Assembly: GCA_039090855.1 (NCBI GenBank)
Contig: CM076990.1
Location: 201,133,232 to 201,197,231, forward strand
Length of the DNA stretch: 64,000 bases
Reading direction: 5' to 3'
Source: Macrothele yani
Taxonomy: Eukaryota > Arthropoda > Arachnida > Araneae > Macrothelidae
Made by a program: the position numbers and the translations under genes
Part shown: piece by piece, positions 53,423 to 64,000 of the stretch
Layout of the letters: every line of letters begins with the position of its first letter
Position numbering within the stretch: the stretch's first letter is position 1
The notes under the pieces: generated by a model
What the model was told of the DNA's origin: nothing
The model's input: only the letters and a program-made list of their open reading frames with translations
Database searches by the model: none

Positions 53423-56400
53423 CACTCACCAACCCGCTTGGCCAGCGTGGTGAGTTATGGCCAAACCCCTCCAAAATGATTCCACAACTTAAATCTTGGC
53501 CCTCAGTCTCCGGCAGCTGGAATGTACCTGGCCAAGGCAGCGGCCAGTGCGACATGAAGGCAGAGGGTGCTAAGAATCCCCGGAGGACCGGACTAGGCTG
53601 CCATCTGATGCTGACCTTGGCTACGTATAATGGACGCTCCCTATCTTCTGATTCAAGGCTTCTTGAATTGGAAGAGGAACTACAAAGGATCAAGTGGGAC
53701 ATCGTGGGGCTAAGTGAGGTAAGGAGAAAAGGAGAAGATCTCATCGAACTGAAAAGTGGACATCTCTTCTACTATCGTGGGACAGATACTGGCAGAACTA
53801 GTGGTGTTGGATTTATAATAAACAAGAAACTGAAGGATAAAGTTGTAGAAGTTGAAAGTTCCTCTGACAGAGCTGCACGACTTGTTATCCAACTCTCGAA
53901 AAGATACCAGGCTCAGATTATTCAAACTTATGCACCCACCACAAGTCATCCTGAAGAAGAAATTGAAGAATTTTATGAGGAAATTTGTGATCTAAATAAT
54001 AAAGGTAAACAGCACTTGAAAATAATTATGGGAGATTTCAATGCAAAAATAGGGCAACGGCAACAGAATGAAACTTCAGTAGGTAAATTCGGTCACGGCA
54101 ACAGAAACCAGCGTGGAAATACTCTCGTTGAGTTTGCAGAGGCAGAAGGGTTTTTCATCTTGAACTCCTTCTTCAAGAAAAAGCCACACAGGAAATGGAC
54201 ATGGAGACATCCAAATGGGACGACAAGTGAAATTGATTTTATTATGTGTAACAAAAAATTCGTCATAGAAGACTGCAGTGTGCTAAACAATTTCAACACA
54301 GGTAGTGACCATAGATTGGTGAGATGTAAGATGCACCTCAACACTAAACTTGAACGTGGCAAGCTCATAAGACAAACAAAATCTATTGACATAACCAACC
54401 TTAAAAAACGCCATAATACCTTCAAGTTGGAACTGAAGAACAGGTTCTCTGCTTTAGAAGGCCTAACATCGGAAGAAGTGGACATCTCTGAAGTTAACAG
54501 AAAAGTAACCAAAGCTCTTATGGAAACAGCAACAAAATTAGCTGGGTCTAAGAACAAGTTGCATGTAAACAAATTATCAGGAAAAACGAAAATGTTGATG
54601 CAAAAAAGAAGAGAGATGAGGACAACTAAAGAAGATGTGACTTCCAAAGTGGAATATATAGAGCTATGCAAGACAGTAAGAAAAAGTATCACTGAAGACG
54701 TAAGAAAATTCAACTGTGAACTAGTGAGGAAAGCAATTGAAAACAACCAAAGCCTAAAGATAGCAAAGGGACATCTCAGTAAGGGAAGAAAACAGATTAT
54801 GGCACTGAGAAAAGAAGATGGTTCTGTAACAAGAAATAGAGGCAGAAATTTTGACAAGAGTGAAAGATTTCTACTCCAAATTATATGAAAGGGATGATAC
54901 ATGCACTCCAGACATCATGAAAGATACCAGTACCAGAGTTCCTCCAGTCCTTCCAGCAGAAGTTGCACATGCAATCAAGAACATGAAGCGGGGAAAAGCT
55001 CCAGGAGAAGATGGAATTACTGTAGACATCATACAAGAAGCAAGTGGTAGAAATCGAAACAATACTCGCCCAAATTTTCACTCGATGCCTTAATGAAGGA
55101 AAGATTCCTGAGGATTGGAACACCTCTACAATGATCCTGCTACATAAGAAAGGTGACGTTGAGGACCTCGGAAACTACAGACCTATCAGCCTCCTATCAG
55201 TAGTTTATAAAATCTTCACTAAAGTTCTTTCACACCGCTTGAAAGTAACACTGGACATGGCTCAACCGAGAGAACAAGCTGGATTCAGGAGTGGCTACAG
55301 CACAATAGATCATATCCACGTACTGAGAGAACTAATTGAAAGAGCGAGGGAATATGAACTTCCATTGTGCATGGCTTTTATCGATTATGAAAAAGCCTTT
55401 GATTCGGTGAAACCATCAGCAGTTACAATGGCTCTGAAAACCTGCGGTATTGAAGATGCATACATTAATATTATTAATAACATCTATGAAAATGCAAGTG
55501 CAAAGATTCGGCTGTTTGAAAATACAACACACGTAAAAATTGGAAAGGGAGTGAGACAAGGTGACACCATATCTCCGAAGCTCTTTAATGCCACATTGGA
55601 GGGTGTGTTTCAGTCGCTGAGCTGGGAAAACAAGGGGATAAAGATTAATGGAGATTATCTAACCCACCTTCGTTTTGCTGATGACATAGTCATTTTTGCA
55701 ACTACCCCATCAGAGCTGCAGAGTATGATCCAGGAACTTGCTGACAAGAGTAAAGAAGTGGGATTAAAAATGAACTTTCAGAAGACAAAAGTGATGTTCA
55801 ATACTTTTACAAGAAATAAAGATTTAACGATTGGTGGAGAAAAGCTGGAGATAACAGACACGTACGTTTATCTTGGACAGCAGATATCAAGTGAGGGTCA
55901 CATTGATGAAGAAATTAATCGGCGTACAAAACTTGCCTGGAGAGCTTTTGGAAGAAACAGCATAATTTTCAAGAGCAATATGCCATTATGTCTTAAAAGA
56001 AAAGTGTTTGATCAATGCATCCTTCCAGTGCTTACGTATGGTGCAGAGACGTGGACCTTAACTAAAAGAGACATACAAAGGCTGCAGACAACGCAAAGAA
56101 GCATGGAGAGGTGCATGCTTGGTGTAACCAGGAGAGATAAGAAGAGGAACTCGTGGATCCGAAAGATGACAAGAGTGGAAGACATCATGATCAGAGTTAA
56201 ATCCCTGAAATGGCAATGGGCTGGACATACTGCCAGAAGGACAGATCATCGATGGACAGCCGAAATTTTAGATTGGATTCCAAGGGACAGGAAAAGACCC
56301 AGAAGAAGACCACATGGGAGATGGGTGGATGAAATTCGAAAGTATGCAGGGGTGACATGGAGGAGACTGGCACAAGACAGACCGTTGTGGAGGAAACTTG

Positions 56401-56460
56401 GGGAGACCTTCGTCCAGCAGTGGATTGATAATGGTTGATAATGATGATGATGATGATATA
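53421..56460 (+). mobile_element. Near full-length RTE-type LINE
   Basis: About 190 bases of leader ('ggtgagttatggccaaacc' near 53448) precede an endonuclease/reverse-transcriptase frame and a short 3' end of atg triplets (56441-56457). The leader also survives in the deleted copy at 0.35 kb, so it probably belongs to the element. It has the single-ORF RTE layout: about 3.0 kb, a very short 3' untranslated region and a simple-repeat tail. Confidence 0.9.
53608..56438 (+). pseudogene. RTE endonuclease-reverse transcriptase, two single-base insertions
   Basis: The enzyme would nick target DNA and reverse-transcribe element RNA. The start at 53608 is the Met that gives 'MLTLATYNGRSLSSD', the conserved first strand of the endonuclease. 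Further endonuclease motifs are 'DIVGLSEVRRKG', 'IIMGDFNAKIG' and 'GSDHRLVRCK' (54303). The polymerase has 'FIDYEKAFDSV', 'GVRQGDTISPKL' and 'LRFADDIVIF' (about 55672). Compared with the 14.8-kb copy, an extra A at 54844 and an extra T at 55048 each shift the frame by one, leaving three overlapping pieces (to 54888, 54851-55093 and 55044-56438). Apart from these the frame has no stop, so inactivation is recent. Confidence 0.9.
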
Positions 56461-56461
56461 T

Positions 56462-57668
56462 TACAATATCATAGGCGACGGGAGCAGAGCCGACTCTGCC
56501 GAGAAGTTTGGCAAGGAAAAGTAGATTTTAGCAAAATGTTTTTGAATTTTTGGCGTTGCGAAAATTCAAGTGAGGGCAACTTTTTGAATATTACATGATC
56601 TCGTTTCTAAAAAGATTTTCATGTACAGACGAAGATCGACGTTTCTCTATACGAAGTGCAGTTACTGCTGCCTACTTTCCAAAGTGGTTTTACCAGCCTA
56701 CTGTGGGAAATACACCTCAAATTTAAACTCTGCTGCAAGTCATCATGATGGTAGCAAAAACTAAAAAGGGCTTCGCTATAGGTCAGAGAAAATATGGTTT
56801 GCAGATATAAAAAGATGCATTTAGAACTGTCTTCTTCATGTAAACATAGGTATAAGCAGGGAGTCGACAACTCTAAGCTATTTGCTTTCGATTTTACTAG
56901 GTTTGTTTCCGAAGTTTAATGGCGGTTATTAATTTAAAAGCCTTTTTGTTCTTTACTTTTGACTGATTGCCCTCTTTCCCCCCGCTAAGAGGGTTTTCGA
57001 GATCCCCTTTGATAGAACAAAGACCAAGCTGTGCGTAACAGCATGTAACATCGATCCCACGTCGCTGCTGCCACTCATTCCGAAGAAAAAGTATAAACAA
57101 AAAACGAATTAAGAGCAAATAATCGCCCGCTGCTCACTTAACAAACCGGCCACTGCTCAGACAACAAATCAACAGTGAGAAATTTTAGTCTGGAAAACAA
57201 ATACACCTTCGCCCTGATTTCTGACGCGCTAATGACACTCTTTGGCTTTGTTCTATTTCTCCGAGAACTCCACCTGAGCAAATAGCGGACACACCCCAAG
57301 CTTAAACTTCCCCCTATACATGAAAGACGTTCCTGTTTGAAACTACTGAAGTAACTACGGCAGCAGTCATTTACTGTCATTTATATAACGTACAGAGAGC
57401 GCACTTTTGCCATTCTGTACGAGTTTTATTGCCCCTCAAAGAGCTCGTCCCTTCGAATAATCACTTTCCTTACTTCAGCTCGCAACGTTGTTCCATTAGA
57501 TCTTGACCCAATTTACTACTGTGGAGCACACGTATTTTCGTTCGGGAGTGACATAAAACTGTTTCCAATTTCAAAACCCTTATTAACATATCAAAAACCT
57601 CTAACTTAAAGCGTGTGAATGCTTCATTTTTTTGCAGCACATTTTGCAAGGACATACATACATCCATG
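56462..57668. other. No recognised gene
   Basis: Bases 56462-57668 hold only short frames on both strands without known motifs (for example 57138-57380 and 57470-57715 on the minus strand). It is a spacer between the RTE tail and the next inverted repeat. Confidence 0.45.
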
Positions 57669-59934
57669 AGCGTACTGAAGACCCCCTCAACCCCCGCAGC
57701 GTGGGGGCGCTTCACGGCTAAGAGGGTCTTTAGCCTCAGCAGACGGATTTTAAAAAAAATTGCGGAAACTTCGTGTGAAACTGGTAAAATAATTAGCCAG
57801 GAATTTTTGACGTCAGTTTCGATTCAATTATTAAAAAGAAAAGCAATTTTTTTTCAGTAAGTAAGTAAAATCTTCAAGAAATAATTTTCGCTTTAGTTTA
57901 TGAAAAGTAGGTAATGGGAAAGCAGCTACTCTAGAGGACTCGAGGCCTCAATTTTCACAGCCATAACAATAGTTCCTATGCATATATATTAAATAAGAGA
58001 AAGTAAGTGAAACATCAGTTGAATAAATGACATTTTTATGCCAATGAGGCTAAGGCGTTATACCTAAGTATATTACACTTGTTTGCACATAATTACGAAT
58101 CCTTCGGAATATGATAAACTAAAAGGTGTTCTTCGCGGGAACGATAAAACAAAGATTGTCATTTTTTTGTAACAGAGTTTAAGAAAGGAAGAGACTTAGT
58201 ATGCGCAAAACGCTGCGATACTAGGTTAAGTGTGTTTTTTTATACTCAAGAGTGAACAATTTAAGTAATTTTACTCTTTTTGGGCCACAATTTTTAATTG
58301 TTACTTCTTTATTTACTTACTTATGTTCTGTATTCTCGTATAAATCTAAAAAGGTCATTAGACACTGTCACACAAAAGTTAGGTATTTTGTATGTGTGAT
58401 CGTGAGGCATTTCAAATTCAAAAAGGCTGGCGTTACTTCTCTAAAAGAATAAAATTTGCATAATATGGTTAACTTTGGCGTAAGTATTTTGCAATACTTT
58501 GTATTGGTTTAAAAATAGCATATTCATTTTAATTACAATGTGTACACTTGTGTTACACGCAATAAAATGTAACAATTTTGGTTTTACCCAAAATAGCTAT
58601 AGGTTCCAAAGAATTTGAATTATTAAAATGCCCGTAAAACCAAGTTAATAATATGGAATTCAAAAATTTCAGTAATGGAAAACAAAACAAATAGGTTTTC
58701 TCATAAGAGCCTCGAAGATTATTATTTTTGCGGGGGGGGGGTCACGTTCGCCACTGTGTACATCACTTTGTGCTTATGATAATTCATGAATGGTGATTAA
58801 ATAATGGCGTTCCGACAACTGTCTTCTAGAAAGGCGGGATCAACCCGTCCACAGTGCAGCGGATGAGATTCGTGAGCATTAAAATGCTAACATGTACGAT
58901 TATCTTTACGGTACACCTCAGATTTTACCTACACTCTTATTTTATTTGTTCTTCAATAGCGTTACGAAACAACCGAAAAAAATATCTTCGAAGCCCTCTT
59001 ACAAAAATTTATTAGCTTTCAATTACGATTTTTTAAAATTCTTTATTATTAATTAGGTTTTATGGGCACCTTAATAATTAGAATTCTTTGGAACCTACAG
59101 GTATTTTTCATAAAACCGAAATTACGGCACTTTATTACTTGTAACACAAATGTTCATGTGGTAATTAAAATGATTGCCTTTGTTTCACATCAATAAAAAG
59201 TACAACAAACCAGTTACGCCAAAGTTAATCTATCATACAAATTTTATTCTTTTAGAGAACTAAGGTCGGCCTCTTTAAAATGCATCACGATCACACATAC
59301 AAAAATCGTAACAGCCGTGTGACAACGTCTAACGAGCTCTTCCCATTTAAATGAAAATACAGATATGGCTCAAAAAAGTAAAACTACTTGAATTATTTAC
59401 TCTTGATTATAAAAGAAATACACTTGTCATAATGCTATGGTGTTTTGCACATAGTAATTTTTTTCCCTCTTGACTATATGCTATAAATAAAAAGAATGAC
59501 ACAGGTTTCTGTTTCTTTGTCCTCGCCAAGAACACCTCTTATTTCATTATATTCTGAAGGATGCGTAGTTATGTGCAAACAACTGTAATATGTAACACCT
59601 TATTCTCATTGGTATAAAAATTTAAAACTGGTATTTCTTCTACATTCCCTTGTTAATATGCATGTATAGGAACTATTGCTATGACTGTGAAAAGTGGCCT
59701 CAAGTCCTCTGGAATAGTAGCTTTCCCGTTATCCACTTTTTATAAACTAAAAACGCGAAAGAACAATCAATAAGTACTTCATTCAAAGCTGCCGTCAGAA
59801 ATTCCGACTATTTGTTTAACTAGTTTTGTATAAAGTTTCCGCAATAGATTTTGCAAACTCTTTTTGCTAGAGCTAGAGGCCCTCTTAGCAGTGATGCCCC
59901 GCAATACGGGGGTCGCGGAGGTTATTAGTACGTC
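57669..59934. repeat. 2.3-kb inverted repeat with ~1-kb arms
   Basis: The left arm 57669-58729 and right arm 58972-59934 are reverse complements with many small differences. Examples are 'ggctaagaggg' against 'ccctcttagc', 'agcagctactctagaggact' against 'agtcctctggaatagtagct', and 'ggttccaaagaatttgaat' against 'attctttggaacc'. The 240-base spacer is not repeated. I find no transposase or known frame in the arms. The divergence makes it older than the 50.7-kb foldback. Confidence 0.9.
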
Positions 59935-60083
59935 CCCTGCTCTTCTACCTTGAACCTGGTGGTAGAATGTTTCAAATTTATTTTTCATTCATGTGGGGGT
60001 TGGGTATTATTCCGATGTGCATCTGAGGCTATAAAGAATCGAGTTTTAAAGGTCTGCACGGGCCTGCCCCGACCCGATTTTTT

Positions 60084-60141
<58 letters not shown>

Positions 60142-60525
60142 CCTATGATTTAAGAGCGAGTCTAGTTCGGGCCATTATTTCTGAAACCGAAGAAGTCATT
60201 GGCAGAGCTTCTACCTTTCTTTTTCTTTTCTTTCGGAATTTTAGGCAGAACTAGAGTAAATGAGGTCGAGTGCCCCATAAATGTTCAACTCAAACTCTCC
60301 AGTCATGGGCTTTTCTTTCAAAATTCGCGATCCAAAGCATAAAATGGCCAGATGTTAAAGTTTTGGCTTCTACTCTTTCGACGCCAAGAAAATCCAGTAC
60401 CGCAAACAAATTGAAACATTCCATCAATAAAAATAAAGATGTTTCATAGCCTCTTCTCCAGAATAACCAAAGCTCCTTAAGTTTTGTGAGTTGTTTAAAG
60501 TACGTCTGCATTTCGCCATACAGCT
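59935..60525. other. No recognised gene; (GT)n microsatellite
   Basis: A GT dinucleotide run occupies about 60089-60140. Nothing else is recognised up to the mariner pseudogene. The mariner terminal repeat was not found here. Confidence 0.5.
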
Positions 60526-61586
60526 ATGGAGGTGAGTGATTCAGAGTTAAGAAGTGATATGCGTCGTGCGATAAAATCTTGCTATCGTTTGGGTAAAACG
60601 GCTCCAGAATTTAATGAAAACTAAATTTGATTTAATGAAAAAAAACGTACAAAGATAAATGTTTAGATGGTTACGTACTTCAAGAAAGGGCGTTTGTCGG
60701 CAGAACTCGCTCCTAGGCCTGGTCGTCCTGGAAGTGTTGTTACGGAGCGTATTGTTAGCACTGTTTGAGCAGTCCTGCAAGAAGATCGACGAATGACGTA
60801 TGAAGACATAGAGGCGTCAACTAATATTTAAAAAAGTCTGTATTCCGTATTCTACGCGACAAATTACTGCTGCATCGTGTGTGTGTTCCAGATGGGTACC
60901 ATACCACCTGACGAGAGAACAATTGTTAGCCAGAGTTCAGGTGCGTCATGAGTGGAAACAAATGATTGCAAAGAATCCAAACTTTCTAAACACAGTAATA
61001 ACTGCCGATGAAACATAGGTCCACTATTTCGACTTCCTCACGAAGAGCGCAGCAACGAGTGCCTGGAAACACAGAGGCTCTCCTCCTCCGAAAAAAGTCC
61101 GCCAAACCAAATCAGCTGGAAAGGTGATGATGATAATTTTCTTTGATCATATAAGTGTCTACCAGCATGCCATTCCTCCACAAATTACTGTCAATGCTGA
61201 GTATTACATTTCAGTCTTGAAGCGTCTGCGACGACACATATCGATTTAAGCGACCGGAACTGGTGGGCAAGTGGACCTTACACTATGATAACGCCCACCC
61301 ACATGTGGCGGCTTGTGTTCAACAGTTTCTTACGACATGCATTATTGAAATCATGCCACAGCCTGCTTATAGACCTGACCTCTCCCCTTGTGATTTCGGG
61401 TTGTTTCCAGCAACGAAGGCGAAGTTCCGTGGCGCAACATTCAACACAGATGCTGACGTCATTCAAACTGTACAGGGGTCACTGAAGCAGCTTCCAGAAA
61501 GTGCCTTCGCCACATGTTTTCAAAAGTGGACTGAACGACGGGACCATTGCATATCATCCGAGAGAAGATACTTTGAGAAAGAATAA
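60526..61586 (+). pseudogene. Mariner transposase (DD34D), heavily mutated
   Basis: Mariner transposase cuts and joins at TA. The start at 60526 gives 'MEVSDSELRSDMRRAI', followed by a broken DNA-binding domain. Then comes 'LTREQLLARVQVRHEWKQMI' (60905-60965) and the first catalytic region 'TADET' (about 61003). The last two catalytic residues are in 'LHYDNAHPHVAACVQQFL' (about 61278) and 'YRPDLSPCDFGLFP' (about 61390), with 34 residues between the Asp pair. There are at least six stops or shifts. The final 107 codons (61263-61586) are open to the natural end. Confidence 0.85.
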
Positions 61587-63775
61587 CATATATTTTGCGG
61601 TGCCTATATTTCTTCATTTTGTGTGATTTTACTCTCAGTTTTTATGGAACGGTAGGGACGAGACCGCGGAGATCCCCCGCCCCCCCCCCCCCCCCCTCTG
61701 TCTGTCGTTAAACAAAGATTAAGATAAAAGACAATGAAATCCTGAAGACAGCTAGCGCGTAAGTTTTTTAATTTTGGCGAAGGGGGGAGGTGTCGAATTT
61801 TTATTTTTACATGGGGTCCTTAAAGATGTTTTGCTAGGCCACTGTCCGTTTCTTCCCCTCTCCTGAAACCAGCTGCAAAACGGTTAATGACTTTTTCACT
61901 AGGTGCTAAAATGTTTCTTTTCCCCACTTTTCGTTTCTTCAGTTCTATTTGTAGCCATATATTTCCTCATTTAAAAGAGTGTAATGAAAAAGAGTTTGAC
62001 AAACACACTATGTGTAATCCGTTATGAACCGTAGGCAAACTAATTTTCTCAACTCGAGACGACTGCGTGCACCATGTGACTGATGTATGTTCGTCTCCAG
62101 CAAGCACTGCAACCACCGTTGGAATAAAAATGTCCAAATAATGGAAATTGTTATGTTTATAGCGATACACAGGCAACAGGATTTTTTTTTTCAACCAGGC
62201 GCTAATGGCAGAGAAAGTACGCTCGTTCAACGTCACATTACATAGCAGCTCTGGTTCTCACAGAAATAGAACGAAAAATAACTTTTTCGGGCAAGCCCTC
62301 CTCCTCTCCTTATGGAATTTGGAGTTGTAACCAATCACTGCAATTTAAACACAATGAAAACGTATGTGCCAAATTCTGAAGTATCTATCACGATCCTCGA
62401 TGTGTTATGGCTGCAACACAGACATTTTATTTTATTGTTATAGATTTGTCCAATTCGTCTTCAGAAAACTGATGCTGTGTTCACATACACGTAATCATTT
62501 CCAGCTACAGGGAAAGGAGGGCATCAAGAAAAACGGTGAGTGAATATTACGGTCATTCTTCCTCTCAAAAAATAGTTAGTTAGTACGTCCTCTAAAAGCA
62601 GAGATGTGCCTGCAGGCATATGGACGGTACAGTTTTTAAAAAACTCATAGAAACATTACATGAGAAGAGTATGAATCATGTAAAAACAAATAAAAACTGC
62701 TGGTACTAGAAACACTACAACTTGCAGTCTTACTTTCAGTTAAATGCGGCAGGAACAGAGGAAACCAACAACATATGTGCATCTTTTGTTTCATTTTCAG
62801 CTTCCAAACCTTCTTATGTACCTTCGCCCTAACAAGCAATTACTTTGTTATTGTATTGCTTAATTTGACAGAGACTTGTTCTGTCGTGGTTACGGGATGC
62901 CACTGAGGTCATTGCGCAAGATTTGATCCTTCTGTCAGTTCGTGCTTGTACATCTCGCTAAAATTAGAAACTTGGAGAGTCATTGTGCTGTGTATCAACG
63001 TGTTTCCCACGAGTTTAACGAGTAAGGTAGAAAGCGGGTTTGTGCCTTTCGAGTTTCCTGCTGGGGCCTTCGACATGTGCAAAGTTAAATTTTTCTCTCT
63101 TAGCCCAGATGGGGGAAAATGCAACACATTTCTTCCATCTTCTCAGTCTCTCAACTGTTCTCAGTGGAACAATAAACATGATAATGGACATCATTAGTTT
63201 GGAGAAAACAAATTTTGACAGTTGCGTTGTCTCTTTCTCACAGCAAGACATAAGGTAATCAAATTCTACGTGGGACGGAACAGAAGCAGTTATATTGATA
63301 TGCTTAAAGATCTGTTATCTCGATAAATATAACTACCAGTTCAAGCAGTTTGACTTCTATTTGTCTTGTAACATCAATTATGAGAAACAATGCACATAAG
63401 CATTAGCAGCTTTATTTCCGCAGTTATTAAACGCACAGCTTCTTGTTGTTCAGCTTCTGTTTATGATAGCCCCACCCCCTAACATCTTTATGATAGTTAT
63501 TTTTGTGTATATAAACAATTGGTTTAAGCAGAGGAATGATGCCATACGCCAAACAAGAAAGATGACATCGAATTCTCGGATGTAATGGAGCACGTCTTTT
63601 AAATTATTTCCAGCACGAAAAAAAAAAAAAAAAAAAGAAAAGAAAAAGAAAAATCGAGAGAGTATCCTGGTATCCTGGTAGTCTTTGCAGATGATTTATG
63701 CTATGCATCTTTCGCATGCCAAGATTTTTGTGAGTGTGAAATAAAATGAGTGACTGGAGGGTATGTATGCATTTA
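61587..63775. other. No recognised gene; homopolymer tracts
   Basis: A C run lies at about 61677-61696 and an A run at about 63617-63636. Frames on both strands near 62.9-63.3 kb overlap each other and show no known motif. I see no tRNA or transposon end before 63776. Confidence 0.45.
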
Positions 63776-64000
63776 CAGTCAAACCTCGATTTAACGAACT
63801 TCAAGGGACCAGCAGTCTTGAACGTAAAATCGAGGAATTCGCTAAATCGAGGGAGCCTTTCGAATGAAACATTCAAATTAAGCTAGTATTCATAACAGAA
63901 TACGTAAGCAGCTAAGTTCTCTTTGTTTCAGCGAAGTTTAAATTATGTATAGTACTTTTAATTACGAATTTATTATAAAAAATGTTATAATACGTACACA
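63776..64000 (+). mobile_element. Pogo/Tigger-like element, left end, cut by window edge
   Basis: 'cagtcaaacctcgatttaac' begins right after TA (63774-63775), which is the usual start of a pogo/Tigger terminal repeat. Subterminal repeats 'taaaatcgagg' and 'ctaaatcgaggg' follow at about 63825 and 63842. The element continues beyond the window, so transposase content is unknown. Confidence 0.7.

Noticed and set aside
53293..53453. A protein with Tyr-Ile repeats
   Set aside because: The repeats are the translation of a (TA)n microsatellite; the real start of the RTE frame is at 53608.
54093..54902. A 269-residue minus-strand gene
   Set aside because: It is the antisense shadow of the RTE endonuclease frame.

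Overview
The window is non-coding, transposon-dense eukaryotic DNA, almost certainly from an arthropod. That assignment is inferred only from its transposon types: RTE- and Tx1-type LINEs, many Tc1/mariner elements, tRNA-derived SINEs, a Penelope-like fragment and long foldback repeats. A chelicerate would fit but is not proven. I see no convincing host protein-coding gene, no rRNA and no intact tRNA gene. Nearly every open frame that can be recognised belongs to a mobile element.

Layout. 0-5 kb: decayed 3' ends of RTE LINEs, a 65-bp tandem repeat and unassigned AT-rich DNA. 5.4-10 kb: an old LINE (endonuclease plus reverse transcriptase), interrupted by two SINEs and a Tc1 element. 13.2-16.8 kb: a second piece of that LINE, then a decayed RTE, then a young 5'-truncated RTE with an uninterrupted 652-aa reverse-transcriptase frame. 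18.3-24.6 kb: four inverted-repeat elements, one carrying hammerhead-like motifs in both arms, a SINE and a pogo-like element with a 95-bp tandem array. 24.8-36.7 kb: a Tc1 remnant, a Penelope-like C-terminus, SINEs and three complete but dead Tc1 elements, one with a 37-bp minisatellite in its coding region.

36.9-47.7 kb is a nested stack. A Tc1 element holds a second Tc1, which holds a SINE (13-bp target-site duplication) and a 7.4-kb Tx1-type LINE (9-bp target-site duplication). The Tx1 element has an unusual chain of three overlapping ORFs and a duplicated ORF2 tail in its 3' UTR. 47.7-50.4 kb: a Tc1 end, a mariner-like element abutting it without its own terminal repeat, and another Tc1 remnant. 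50.4-56.5 kb: RTE copies mixed with a 1.7-kb foldback repeat; the last RTE is near full length but has two single-base insertions. 57.7-59.9 kb: a 2.3-kb inverted repeat. 60.5-61.6 kb: a dead mariner. The right edge cuts a pogo/Tigger-like element.

The elements do not act as a pathway. The RTE and Tx1 proteins would nick DNA and copy their own RNA (target-primed reverse transcription). The Tc1/mariner transposases would cut and paste at TA sites. The SINEs would depend on LINE enzymes supplied in trans. RTE copies that agree almost base for base indicate recent RTE activity; almost all the DNA transposons are broken.
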